Of a stretch of 31,404 nt of DNA, positions 1-9,400 are shown piece by piece. The notes beneath the pieces were generated by a model that saw only the letters and a program-made list of their open reading frames with translations, did not search any database and was not told where the DNA came from. The DNA comes from Lachnospiraceae bacterium UBA7076 (lineage in GTDB: Bacteria > Bacillota > Clostridia > Lachnospirales > Lachnospiraceae). Position numbers and translations under genes: made by a program. The stretch is taken from the NCBI GenBank assembly GCA_002493625.1, contig DKZK01000043.1, positions 1 through 31,404 of the forward strand, written 5' to 3'. Every line of letters starts with the position of its first letter. The first letter of the stretch is position 1.

Positions 1-1602
1 CTTCATTGTCGGGAACAGCAGCACATCCCTGATTGCCTGCGAATCAGTGAGCAGCATTACCAGCCTGTCAATGCCATAACCGATACCACCCGTTGGCGGC
101 ATACCAATTTCAAGTGCATTTAAGAAGTCCTCGTCCGTATGATTTGCCTCCTCATCTCCTGCTTCAAAGGCTGCATCCTGAGCAGCGAAACGCTCTCTCT
201 GGTCTATCGGGTCGTTAAGCTCCGAATATGCGTTACACATTTCCCATGTGTTGATGAAAAGCTCAAAGCGCTCAACCTTTTCAGGGTCGGATGGCTTCCT
301 CTTTGTAAGCGGGGAAATGGAAAGCGGATGATCCATAATAAAGGTCGGCTGAATTAAATTCTTCTCACAAAATTCTTCAAAGAACAGATTAATTATATCT
401 CCCTTTGTATGCCTTGCCTCATATTCAATGTGATGCTTGTCCGCAAGCTTCTTAGCCTCCTCATCGGTGGTAACGGCGTCAAAGTCCACGTCTGCATATT
501 TCTTTATGGCATCGTTCATTGTCAGCCTCTCAAAAGGCTTTCCAAAATCAATCTCTATTCCGTTGTAGGTAATCACGGAGCTGCCGCACACCTTCTCAGC
601 GAGATACTTGAACATGGATTCCGTAAGCTCCATCATTCCCTCATAATCGGTATATGCCTGATAAAGCTCCATAAGCGTAAATTCCGGATTGTGTCTTGTG
701 TCAACGCCCTCATTTCGGAACACGCGTCCAATTTCGTAAACTCTCTCAAGTCCGCCCACAATAAGCCTCTTAAGATAAAGCTCCAGGGATATGCGAAGCT
801 TTACGTCCTCGTCCAAGGCATTGTAATGGGTATCAAACGGTCTTGCCGCAGCGCCTCCTGCATTTGAAACAAGCATAGGTGTTTCAACCTCAATAAAGCT
901 TCGGGCGTCTAAGAAATTACGAATTTCCTTGATAATCCTCGAACGCATAATAAATGTGTTCCTTGATTCTTCATTCATAATCAAATCCACATATCTCTGA
1001 CGATAACGCATATCCGTATCGGTAAGCCCATGATACTTTTCCGGAAGAATTTGCAGGCTCTTGCAAAGAAGCGTTATCTCCTCCGCATGTATGGATATCT
1101 CTCCCGTCATCGTCCTGAAAATATATCCCTTTATACCGTAAATGTCGCCAATGTCCGACCTTTTAAACTCAGCATAAGCTTCTTCACCGATAGCGTCCCT
1201 TGCAACGTAAACCTGTATTTTTCCCTTTAAATCCTGAATATTACAAAATGACGCCTTTCCCATAACACGCTTAAAAAGCATACGTCCCGCAACTGACACG
1301 TGTATAGGGTCTGCGTCCATGATTGCTCTTTTATCGTTGTAATCCTGCTTTAATATTTCCTTTGCCTGAGCCTCATCAAGTCCTGCAACATCCGGCGCAG
1401 TTCTTCCTGCCAGAAGCTTTTCCTCATGCGCCTCATAAAGACGTCTTACTTCATCCGTATGATGCGTCTGCTCATACTTTGTAATCTGAAAAGGATCCTT
1501 TCCCGCCTCCTGAAGATTTTTAAGCTTCTCACGGCGAACCTTTAAAAGCTGGTTTAAATCCTGGGGCTTTGCCTGGTTATTCTGATTATTATTTTCAGCC
1601 AC
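1..1602 (-). CDS. lysS: Lysyl-tRNA synthetase, class II (3' end beyond window)
   Basis: Charges tRNA-Lys with lysine in the cytoplasm. The minus-strand frame is open from position 1602 to the window edge (534 codons) and reads as a class II LysRS: an N-terminal OB-fold anticodon-binding part (VAGRMLFKRVMGKASF, IQDLKGKIQVYV), class II motif 2 (FRNEGVDTRHNPEFTLMELY) and motif 3 (GGIGYGIDRLVMLL) just before the edge. The only fitting start is GTG at 1602, with a purine-rich AGAAAGAGAG upstream and no in-frame ATG nearby. The C-terminus is outside the window. It follows greA in the same direction, a pairing common in Firmicutes, with a 158-base gap that contains an inverted repeat. The identity is certain; the exact start is slightly less so. 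Confidence 0.96.
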   Translation of the reverse strand, partial: MAENNNQNNQAKPQDLNQLLKVRREKLKNLQEAGKDPFQITKYEQTHHTDEVRRLYEAHEEKLLAGRTAPDVAGLDEAQAKEILKQDYNDKRAIMDADPIHVSVAGRMLFKRVMGKASFCNIQDLKGKIQVYVARDAIGEEAYAEFKRSDIGDIYGIKGYIFRTMTGEISIHAEEITLLCKSLQILPEKYHGLTDTDMRYRQRYVDLIMNEESRNTFIMRSRIIKEIRNFLDARSFIEVETPMLVSNAGGAAARPFDTHYNALDEDVKLRISLELYLKRLIVGGLERVYEIGRVFRNEGVDTRHNPEFTLMELYQAYTDYEGMMELTESMFKYLAEKVCGSSVITYNGIEIDFGKPFERLTMNDAIKKYADVDFDAVTTDEEAKKLADKHHIEYEARHTKGDIINLFFEEFCEKNLIQPTFIMDHPLSISPLTKRKPSDPEKVERFELFINTWEMCNAYSELNDPIDQRERFAAQDAAFEAGDEEANHTDEDFLNALEIGMPPTGGIGYGIDRLVMLLTDSQAIRDVLLFPTMK

Positions 1603-1708
1603 TTTTATATCTCTCTTTCTGTGAAACTATTTTTTATATTTTTTATGCGTTTTTCGTAATTTTACCTCATATAACTTTTTATCAGGCGTTTACGCGCACC
1701 ATGCAATG

Positions 1709-1740
1709 GACATTTGCAAAAACATAGTTTCACAAATGTC
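1709..1740 (-). promoter_or_regulatory. Inverted repeat in the greA-lysS gap
   Basis: Perfect 8-base arms (GACATTTG / CAAATGTC) separated by 16 bases lie in the 158-base greA-lysS gap. There is no T-run after the stem in either direction, so it is not a normal intrinsic terminator. It may be an mRNA processing or stability hairpin between the two genes, or chance. Confidence 0.3.
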
Positions 1741-1760
1741 TGCTCTTTTGCTTCTTAAAG

Positions 1761-2240
1761 CTATTTCTTCTTTATATCAAGTATTTTGTACTGCAAATCT
1801 CCTGCCGGCGCCTCAACGGTAATGGTATCGCCAATTTTCTTTCTCATAAGCGCCATACCGAGAGGAGACTCGTTTGAAATTTTCCCCTTCATAATATCTG
1901 CCTCCGTGGAGCCTACAATTTTGTAGTCAACAACCTCATCCATGTCCATATCGTGAAGAACAACCTCGGAACCAAAGTTTACCGTCTCATGGTCAAATTC
2001 GTCCTCATCAAACACCTCGGCATTTTTAAGTATTTTCTCGATTTCTTCAATTCGCGCCTCTATGTCTCTCTGCTCATCCTTAGCCGCATCATACTCGGCA
2101 TTCTCGGACAAATCGCCCTGCTCTCTTGCCTCTTTTATTTTCTGTGCCACTTCCTGACGTTTATTTACCTTTAAATCCTGTAATTCTTCCTCTAATTCCT
2201 TCAAGCCCTGATAACTCAGCATATTTTTCTTTTCTGCCAT
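1761..2240 (-). CDS. greA: Transcription elongation factor GreA
   Basis: GreA enters the RNA polymerase secondary channel and stimulates cleavage of backtracked transcripts. The 159-residue product has the usual family length. It shows the N-terminal coiled coil (GLKELEEELQDLKVNKR, then IKEAREQGDLSENAEYDAAK with the acidic tip) and the C-terminal FKBP-like domain (GSTEADIMKGKISNESPLGMALMRKKIGDTI). The start is ATG 2240, with GAAGGAAGGA just upstream. The frame stays open to an ATG at 2333, but that lies inside the -35 box of the promoter and cannot be the start. It is followed by lysS in the same direction. Confidence 0.97.
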   Translation of the reverse strand: MAEKKNMLSYQGLKELEEELQDLKVNKRQEVAQKIKEAREQGDLSENAEYDAAKDEQRDIEARIEEIEKILKNAEVFDEDEFDHETVNFGSEVVLHDMDMDEVVDYKIVGSTEADIMKGKISNESPLGMALMRKKIGDTITVEAPAGDLQYKILDIKKK

Positions 2241-2309
2241 AATATTGTCCTTCCTTCTTACATAAATTGTTTGAAACCCTACATTTATAGTTAAACACCA
2301 ATCTAACGT

Positions 2310-2338
2310 ATTATACATTAACAAATCTTTCATGTCAA
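2310..2338 (-). promoter_or_regulatory. Sigma-A promoter of greA
   Basis: On the minus strand a perfect TTGACA (2333-2338) is separated by 17 bases from a perfect TATAAT (2310-2315). This lies about 70 bases upstream of the greA start, giving a short untranslated leader. Both hexamers match the consensus exactly, so strong constitutive expression is expected. Confidence 0.9.
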
Positions 2339-2445
2339 ACCTACTTGTAATAACATTTTCATCACAACAGTCATATGATATTTAATTTCCGATAAAATAT
2401 GTCAGGTGAAAGTAGTGATGCGATGCCGGAATGTACGTCCATAAA

Positions 2446-2485
2446 GCAAAAACAGAGCACACAGACCTTTTTGCTGTGCACTCTG
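2446..2485 (-). terminator. Intrinsic terminator of the glgB operon
   Basis: Read on the minus strand, a 12-bp stem (2474-2485 with 2453-2464, two G-U pairs) with a 9-base loop is followed by TTTTT. It lies about 60 bases past the stop of the SanA/YdcF-like gene and closes that three-gene transcription unit. Confidence 0.85.
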
Positions 2486-2546
2486 ATTCCGTGTTACTAT
2501 TTTGTTGTGCGTGTCTTAATACATGGCAAATAAATCGAAAACACTT

Positions 2547-3230
2547 TCAATTATCATTCGTTACATTCCCATCACCTGTAAGCGGAATTTCCTCACCCAT
2601 AAGAGTTGCCTCAGGTTTTAGAATCACCTTGCAGAAATCCTTGGAAATGGCAAGCATCTCGCGCAAATCTCTGTATGTCTGTCCCGAATACTTTATATCC
2701 TCGGCTGCCACACCGTATACATCAAGTCCAAGCTTTTTCGCAACATAAAGGGAACGGTACAAATGATACTCCTGTGTCACAATAACAATTTTTTTTGCCT
2801 TAAAAATATTTTTTGCCCTGTACATGCTCTCATAGGTTGAAAAACCGGCATGATCCATAAATATATCCTCAGAAGGAACTCCTGCGGCTACCGCATAGCT
2901 TTTCATAACTGCAACCTCATTGTAGTACATGCTGCCATGATCACCACTCATAAGAAGCTTAGGCGCACAACCCGCAAAATACAGCTCAATTCCCCTGTCA
3001 AGCCTGTCCTGAAGCATAAGGCTCGGCTTCTCATTATTCTGAACGGAAGCCCCAAGCACTATAATACAGTCGACATCCTCCAGCTCTTTCGCCTCGTCAG
3101 GCTTTAAAATCCTGTCCTTAACACTGCACCTGACATAAAGATTCGTGCCTAAGACACCAATGCCAACCACAGCAATAATAATTACTATAACAATGAAAAC
3201 AACTTTAATTATTTTTTTTACCTTTTTCAT
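2547..3230 (-). CDS. SanA/YdcF-family (DUF218) membrane-anchored protein
   Basis: The 227-residue product begins with a lysine-rich stretch and one strongly hydrophobic segment (about residues 9-31), so it is probably anchored in the membrane with the domain outside. The rest matches the DUF218/SanA/YdcF pattern: DCIIVLGASV, then DRLDRGIELYFAG, LLMSGDHG, the STYESMYRAKNIF region and VTQEYHLYRSLYVAKKLGL. Members are linked to envelope integrity (SanA to vancomycin exclusion in enterobacteria), but the reaction is not settled. GAAGGGG precedes ATG 3230. It is the last gene of a unit with glgB, only 20 bases downstream of it. The family is confident; the function is not. Confidence 0.85.
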   Translation of the reverse strand: MKKVKKIIKVVFIVIVIIIAVVGIGVLGTNLYVRCSVKDRILKPDEAKELEDVDCIIVLGASVQNNEKPSLMLQDRLDRGIELYFAGCAPKLLMSGDHGSMYYNEVAVMKSYAVAAGVPSEDIFMDHAGFSTYESMYRAKNIFKAKKIVIVTQEYHLYRSLYVAKKLGLDVYGVAAEDIKYSGQTYRDLREMLAISKDFCKVILKPEATLMGEEIPLTGDGNVTNDN

Positions 3231-3250
3231 AAAACCCCTTCATTCAGGAT

Positions 3251-5515
3251 CTACTTCTCTGAAGTCTTTTCAATCGCCTTAACAGACTTTGTCGGTTCCT
3301 TGTAATCGTACCTGAATATCATCACTGAAAGCGGCGGAATCGTAAGGCTTACCGAATAATTCATTCTGTCGCTCGGCACATCTGTTGCCATAACCTCTAC
3401 GTTAAGTCTGTTCATTCCTCCAAACTCTGCTGCATCGGAATTTAAAATCTCCGTATATTTGCCCATACAAGGCACTCCAACAAGGTGGTTTGACCTTTCA
3501 ACAGGAACGAAATTGCATACGAACAGGAGCTGGTTTTTAACACCTTTTCCACGTCTGACGAATGAAACAATTCCTTCCTCTGCGCTGTCCACCTTCGTCC
3601 ACTCAAAGCCTATCGACTCATTGTCATTGTAATATAATGCATCATACTCTGTGTAAATATGATTAAGCCGCTTTACAAACGCCTGCATCTTTCTGTGCAT
3701 CGGCTTGTCAAGCAGGAACCAGTCAAGGCTTCTCGCCTCGCTCCACTCCCTGAGCTGCGCAAATTCCTGTCCCATAAAGAGCAGCTTTTTGCCGGGATGT
3801 CCAAGCATGAAACCATATGCCGTACGGAGATTTGCAAACTTATCAACCTCAAAGCCCGGCATCTTATTAATCATGGAACACTTAAGATGCACAACCTCAT
3901 CATGTGATATTACAAGCACATAATTTTCTGAATACGTGTAGCTCAAGCTGAAGGTAAGCCGGTTGTGGTTAAAGGATCTGAAATACGGGTCAAGCTTCAT
4001 ATACTCAAGAAAATCATTCATCCATCCCATATTCCATTTAAAGAGGAAACCAAGACCCTTAATCGCTGCCGGAGCAGTTACCCCCGCCCATGCAGTCGAT
4101 TCCTCAGCTATAAGGTATGCTCCCGGGTTTCTTTCCTCCATAACGGTATTTATCTTCTGCAAAAGCTCTATCGCATCGTAATTTTCATTTCCGCCATCCT
4201 TGTTTGGCAGCCATTGTCCGTTTTGCTTGCCATAGTCAAGATAAAGCATGGAGGCAACGGCATCAACACGAAGCCCGTCAACATGGAACTTCTCAACCCA
4301 GAAAAGCGCATTTGAGGTAAGGAAATTGCTTACCTCATTTCTGCTGTAATCAAATATATAGGTTCCCCAGTCAGGATGCTCTCCCCTTCTTGAATCAGGA
4401 TGCTCATAAAGAGGCATTCCATCAAATCTTCCAAGTCCGTGTGCATCCCTTGGAAAATGTGCAGGCACCCAGTCCAGAATAACCGATATGCCAATAGAAT
4501 GCATGTAATTGACAAAATACATGAAATCCTGCGGCAAACCGTATCTGCTTGTAGGCGCATAGTAATTCGTTACCTGATAGCCCCATGAACCGTCAAAAGG
4601 ATATTCGGCAATTCCCATAAGCTCGATATGCGTGTAACCCATATCCTTAACATAATCGCCAAGCATCTTTGCCATTTCCCTGTAAGTGTAAAATCCAAAA
4701 TCTGAATTCTCATCCTTCTTTTTCCACGAGCCAAGATGTACTTCATATATAGACATAGGCGCCTTAAGCCTCGAAACCCTTGTCTGTTTTTTCCTATTTT
4801 CAATCCATTCCCCGTCCGTCCATTTGAAGTCTCTCAAATCAGCGACAATATTTGCATTTTCAGGTCTGACCTGTGCCTGATTTCCATATGGGTCTGCCTT
4901 GTACAATATATCCCCTGTTCTGGTCTGAATCTGGAACTTATATACTGCCCCCTCATGCACATCCGGCATAAAAATCTCATAAATACCGGATGCGGAATGT
5001 AACTGCATCGGGTTGAGTGCTCCGTCCCACATATTGAAATCGCCGACAATACTTACACGTCTGGCATTTGGCGCCCACACCGAAAAATAGGTTCCCTTAA
5101 CGCCGTCTATAGTCATCGGGTGCGCCCCAAGCTTATCATATATATCGTAATTTTTGCCCTCCGCAAAAAGATACGTGTCGTAATCGGTTATAAGCGAATC
5201 AAACGCATAACAGTCCGCCGTAAGCACAGTTGTGCCGTCATGATATTTTGTTTCAATTTTGTACTTGTTTCCTTTGTATTTTTTCTTAGGAAAATACACT
5301 CCGTAAAAGCCTTCCGCAAGCTCCTCCATCGGCACGGGATTTTTTCCGGTCACGGAAGTCACTGAAACGGACTCTGAATGGGGCCTGTAAACGGTTATAA
5401 CCTGTCCCTCACCATAGTCATGAATACCCAGCAGATGCTTAGGTGCATTAAGCTGTCCGTTCATAAGCTCATCATACAAAACCCAGTTGACCCAATTTCC
5501 TAATCTCTTGTTCAT
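3251..5515 (-). CDS. glgB: 1,4-alpha-glucan branching enzyme
   Basis: Makes alpha-1,6 branches in glycogen by cutting and transferring alpha-1,4 chains. The 754-residue protein has an N-terminal carbohydrate-binding module (YFSVWAPNARRVSIVGDFNMWDG, about residues 143-164) and a GH13 barrel. The catalytic residues are visible: nucleophile D418 in DGLRVDAVASMLY, acid/base E471 in IAEEST, and D539 in ISHDEVVH. A C-terminal all-beta domain follows. The start ATG 5515 has GGAGG 7 bases upstream. It sits between a small membrane-protein gene (14 bases upstream) and the SanA-like gene (20 bases downstream), so the three are co-transcribed. No other glycogen genes are in the window. The identity is clear. 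Confidence 0.97.
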   Translation of the reverse strand: MNKRLGNWVNWVLYDELMNGQLNAPKHLLGIHDYGEGQVITVYRPHSESVSVTSVTGKNPVPMEELAEGFYGVYFPKKKYKGNKYKIETKYHDGTTVLTADCYAFDSLITDYDTYLFAEGKNYDIYDKLGAHPMTIDGVKGTYFSVWAPNARRVSIVGDFNMWDGALNPMQLHSASGIYEIFMPDVHEGAVYKFQIQTRTGDILYKADPYGNQAQVRPENANIVADLRDFKWTDGEWIENRKKQTRVSRLKAPMSIYEVHLGSWKKKDENSDFGFYTYREMAKMLGDYVKDMGYTHIELMGIAEYPFDGSWGYQVTNYYAPTSRYGLPQDFMYFVNYMHSIGISVILDWVPAHFPRDAHGLGRFDGMPLYEHPDSRRGEHPDWGTYIFDYSRNEVSNFLTSNALFWVEKFHVDGLRVDAVASMLYLDYGKQNGQWLPNKDGGNENYDAIELLQKINTVMEERNPGAYLIAEESTAWAGVTAPAAIKGLGFLFKWNMGWMNDFLEYMKLDPYFRSFNHNRLTFSLSYTYSENYVLVISHDEVVHLKCSMINKMPGFEVDKFANLRTAYGFMLGHPGKKLLFMGQEFAQLREWSEARSLDWFLLDKPMHRKMQAFVKRLNHIYTEYDALYYNDNESIGFEWTKVDSAEEGIVSFVRRGKGVKNQLLFVCNFVPVERSNHLVGVPCMGKYTEILNSDAAEFGGMNRLNVEVMATDVPSDRMNYSVSLTIPPLSVMIFRYDYKEPTKSVKAIEKTSEK

Positions 5516-5529
5516 ATAATACCTCCATT

Positions 5530-6204
5530 TTAAAACTTATGCGGGCGTCCCAAAAATACAATAATAGATCTTATGAGCGCCGCAAATAAAATCATTCCAA
5601 AAACGATACCCAGATACAAAAGTGCAAGACCCATTCCAAATTTCGGCGGCATACACCACACTATCACATCTGCATCGGGAAAATAGGAATAGTCTCCGTA
5701 CATTACCATATTTTTAACACCTGATAATGTTGAACCCTTTGACATACCTATTACAAATGCATTAAACACGGTTAAAAAAGATGCTGCAAGACCTCCGGTA
5801 AGCAACGGCATATAATTCCTTCTTTTTGACAAAATAATAAAGCTGTATATGGCTCCTGCAAAGCTCATTATAGATGCAATCCATGCAAAACGGTAATATC
5901 CCTTCAGCCTTCCTAAAAGCTTTACATTCCTATCAGACAGCTTATAACTCACCCCTGAATAATCGCTTTTAAAAAAGGATGAAAATCCGTCTGCTATCTG
6001 CTCATAATTTTCCTTTGCCTCCAAAGGAGCAAGTGCCTTATCCCCGATATTATCCCCATAAATCTCCGTCAATTCTTCATAGTATTTGTCATAACATAAA
6101 CTATACACGCTTCTGTTTGACACAAGCAGAACCAGCGAAAAACTCACTATGAAAATTGCTACACACACGGCAGCCGTTATCTCATACTTCCTATATTTAT
6201 CCAT
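5530..6204 (-). CDS. Hypothetical membrane protein, about four transmembrane segments
   Basis: I do not recognise the family. The 224-residue product has a short charged N-terminus and a first hydrophobic segment (about residues 10-29). A loop of about 75 mostly polar residues follows (YEELTEIYGDN, EAKENYEQIADGFSSFF), probably outside the cell. Three more hydrophobic segments lie near 107-125, 135-153 and 190-216. The layout resembles small clostridial integral membrane proteins such as the DUF1461 type, but key signatures are not obvious. The ribosome binding site is weak. It is the first gene of the glgB unit, 14 bases before glgB. It may act in the envelope; that is a guess from topology only. 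Confidence 0.7.
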   Translation of the reverse strand: MDKYRKYEITAAVCVAIFIVSFSLVLLVSNRSVYSLCYDKYYEELTEIYGDNIGDKALAPLEAKENYEQIADGFSSFFKSDYSGVSYKLSDRNVKLLGRLKGYYRFAWIASIMSFAGAIYSFIILSKRRNYMPLLTGGLAASFLTVFNAFVIGMSKGSTLSGVKNMVMYGDYSYFPDADVIVWCMPPKFGMGLALLYLGIVFGMILFAALIRSIIVFLGRPHKF

Positions 6205-6359
6205 CGTAACACATCTTTTCTATAACAAAACCCCTGATAAGCATTTGGGGGAGTATATTTCATTATTTCACCACATAATTGTCTTTCGTCAATTATTTTA
6301 TATATTGTATCATTTATAAATCCGTATGTAAAGAAAGCTTTTTTCAGCTTGTTTTTTTC

Positions 6360-6388
6360 TTGATATAAATATTCCCATAGACTATAAT
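6360..6388 (+). promoter_or_regulatory. Sigma-A promoter of the cyclic-di-GMP gene
   Basis: TTGATA (6360-6365), a 17-base spacer and a perfect TATAAT (6383-6388) lie about 90 bases upstream of ATG 6476. A start of transcription near 6395 would give an 80-base leader. The rest of the gap back to 6205 is AT-rich and must also hold the divergent promoter of the membrane protein gene, which I could not assign. Confidence 0.85.
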
Positions 6389-6396
6389 TACATCAG

Positions 6397-6454
6397 GTAT
6401 TTAATACAGAATGGGGCTGTCTGTTTGCGAAAGCAAATATGGAATAGCTGATGT
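6397..6454 (+). promoter_or_regulatory. Candidate folded 5' leader of the cyclic-di-GMP gene
   Basis: The leader has a perfect hairpin TTTGC-GAAA-GCAAA (6424-6437) with a GNRA tetraloop and a small hairpin GTAT/ATAC (6397-6407). Flanking arms ACATCAG (6390-6396) and CTGATGT (6448-6454) could close them into a three-way junction, although the left arm overlaps the predicted transcript start. A GNRA-capped stem recalls class I cyclic-di-GMP riboswitches, but their conserved core sequences are absent. Confidence 0.35.
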
Positions 6455-6475
6455 TCTGACTTGGGAGGTAAAAAA

Positions 6476-9400
6476 ATGACTTCATCCAACTACACAGGAA
6501 GCAATGATGTGGCAACTTTTGTTTTAGAGACAGACGCGCCATACAATATTTTGGATTTTGATCAGGGACTTTGCGCCATGACAGGATATTCTCCCCGTGA
6601 ATTATCAAACAAAATCTGTACACTGGATAATCTTTTATACGTTGACGACTTTGCGGAGGTAATTGCCTCCATTAATTATCAGCTCAGCATTTCCAATCTC
6701 GTAAGCGTTCAAAACAGAATCGTTACAAAAAACGGAAACATACTTACCGTTTTGTGCAACGGGCAGGCATTTTCCCTGAATGACGGCAGGGATGTTTTGC
6801 AATGTGTTTTTACCGACATAACAAATCTTGAAAATGCTGCAAGCGAGACGGCGCAGGCGAAAACCGATCTGGAAATGTTTGCCAACACCGTTCCGAGCGG
6901 TGTCAGCAAGCATCTGCTTGACAATAACCTGACGCTTATATGGGCAAACAATTTTTTCTATGACATGTGCGGTCTTTCATCTGAGGATTTCAACGAGCTT
7001 TATGGCAAAAATACACTTTCCATCGTTTACAGCGAGGATTTATCAATTGTCATAGATACACTTGCCGATTTGACTGAGGACTTAAATTCCAAAATTGTCA
7101 ATTTCCGCATAAAGGGCGCAAACGAAAGCATCCGATGGGTAAATGCAATTTTTGCCCGCTCAGGCGAAATGTCAGAAGGCTTTCCCGTTGTTAATCTTGT
7201 AATGTCCGACATAACAAACTTAAAAATCGCTGAGATGAAGGCAACACTTGAAGAACAGAAATACCTTATTATCTCGGACATTTCCGAGGAGCTTCCGTAT
7301 GAATACGATATCCCCGAGGATATTATTACATTTGCCGAAAAATACAACAATATATTTGATGGTGAGGCAGTTATACAAAACCCTGCCAAAGCAATGGCGG
7401 AAACCGGACTTGTTTCCCATGACACAAAGGATGCCCTTGAGGAGCTTATTGCGCTTGCAAAAAGAGGAACAGAATACCACACTGCGGAATTTAAGCTAAA
7501 TACAAAGACCAACGGCTATCAATGGTACTTTTCAGTTTTTTCAACCATTTTTGACGAGGATAAAAAACCGGTTCGGGCGGTTGGGCTTCTCCGCAATATA
7601 CATACACAGAAAATGGAACAGCAGAAGCTTCTTCAAAAAGCCGAGTCAGACCTTATGACAGGGCTGTTAAACAAGGCGACAACTGAGAGCAAAATAAAAT
7701 CCCACCTGCGAAACCTGGACGGAAATATATATAATGTCCTTATGCTTGTTGACATAGACGACTTTAAGAAAATAAACGATACATACGGTCATCTTAAGGG
7801 TGATGAAGTCATAACCGACATAGCCGGAATTTTAAAGGACTACACAGGTGAATACGACCTTGCCGGCAGGCTCGGCGGTGATGAATTTTGTGTCTATTTC
7901 AGTGACCTTCTCGACGTTCAGGTCGCATGTGAGAAAGCTGCCATGATTGCCCAGAAGCTTAAAGCAATTTATACAGATAAGGAACCTTTTACAGTTACAT
8001 TAAGCATAGGCATAGCCGCAACAAATGAACAGATAACATACGATACCCTGCTTGAAAATGCTGATACCGCACTTTATCAGGCAAAATCAAACGGCAAGGA
8101 CTGTTACTACTGTTATCATGAGGACATGGAGCGTGCAAGCTATGAAAATGCCCGCACTGAAATTAAACCGGCAGGTAGCGATAAAATAATAAATGAGCTT
8201 CTCTCCATGCTTTTTGACAACAGCAACACACATCTTGCCATCGAAAAATCCTTAAACATCATAGGCAATACCTATGACATTGATAAAATATGCATCTGGG
8301 AAAAAACAAACAATGATAATTTCGTTGACTGTACCCATCAATGGTGCGCTCCGGGAATTAAAAATGATATTCACACAAGACAGCATACTCCTATAGCCGT
8401 TTTTGAGGAGCTTGACTCCCTGGGCACAGATGGAATAATATACAGCCCTGACACATCGCTTATAAAGCTTAACACCTCCAATATGAACCCATATTCCGAG
8501 GGCATAAACCGAATGATACAATCCCGGATTTTACTTAACGGAAAAACTGTCGGCTACATAGGCTTTTATACAATAAAAAATGAAACCCCCTGGTCCTCTG
8601 CTTCCCTTACGGACTTTAAGCTTATTTTTAAAACGCTCAGCGAAGCAGTATGCTCCAAAAGAAACGAACAAAATCTTTCACTTTTCAGAGAAGACACCAT
8701 AAATGTCTTTGACATCATTGATAATCCTCTTATCGTAATAAACCGGGATACATATGACGTCATGTACTTTAATGAGACTGCAAAGGAATATTATTCCGGG
8801 CTTCATTTAAACAGTAAATGCTACAGCTGCATGTATCAGGAAAGCAGTCCGTGCAGTGACTGTTCCCTCCATAGGCTTTCAAAGGGTTCCTCCGTCAAAT
8901 GTACAAAGCGGAACAAATCCACCGATGAGCTTCTGGACATAAATATGTCCAAAATAAACTGGAGCCCCGGCAGCAACACATTTTTAATTATTGTCAATGC
9001 CCATAAGCAGACAGAAGCAGAACGCCTTAAAAAGGAATTGGAGCAGAATATTACAATTGAAAAGAAAATTGCCGAGGCATCCTACAGGGATATCGTTACG
9101 GGCTTTGGAAATTTTGAAAAATTCAAGGTTACATGTCAGGATATACTTGACAGCAATCCAAATGTTGACTATGTAATGCTGTATTACAACATAAAAAATT
9201 TTAAATTTATAAACGAAACCTACGGACATAATGTGGGTGACCAGACCCTGAAGGCGGTAGCCGAGGTTATGCACAAGCACCTCGATGAGGGCGAAGCATT
9301 TTCAAGAATAATAAGCGATACGTTTATTATGCTCATTCACCACGGCAATAACGAACATTTCATGCACACCTTTAACAGCATATGCGACGAGGTTCATGAC

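Noticed and set aside
2241..2333. A 31-residue N-terminal extension of GreA starting at 2333
   Set aside because: The ATG overlaps the -35 box of a perfect promoter whose transcript starts downstream, and the residues do not resemble GreA.
4330..5049. Several 70-80 residue minus-strand frames within glgB
   Set aside because: They are out-of-frame readings of an intact, highly conserved gene and have no ribosome binding sites.
6390..6454. Class I or II cyclic-di-GMP riboswitch before the GGDEF/EAL gene
   Set aside because: The GNRA hairpin is suggestive, but the conserved core (such as the GCAAAGCC-type segment and receptor) is missing, so I only report an unnamed leader fold.
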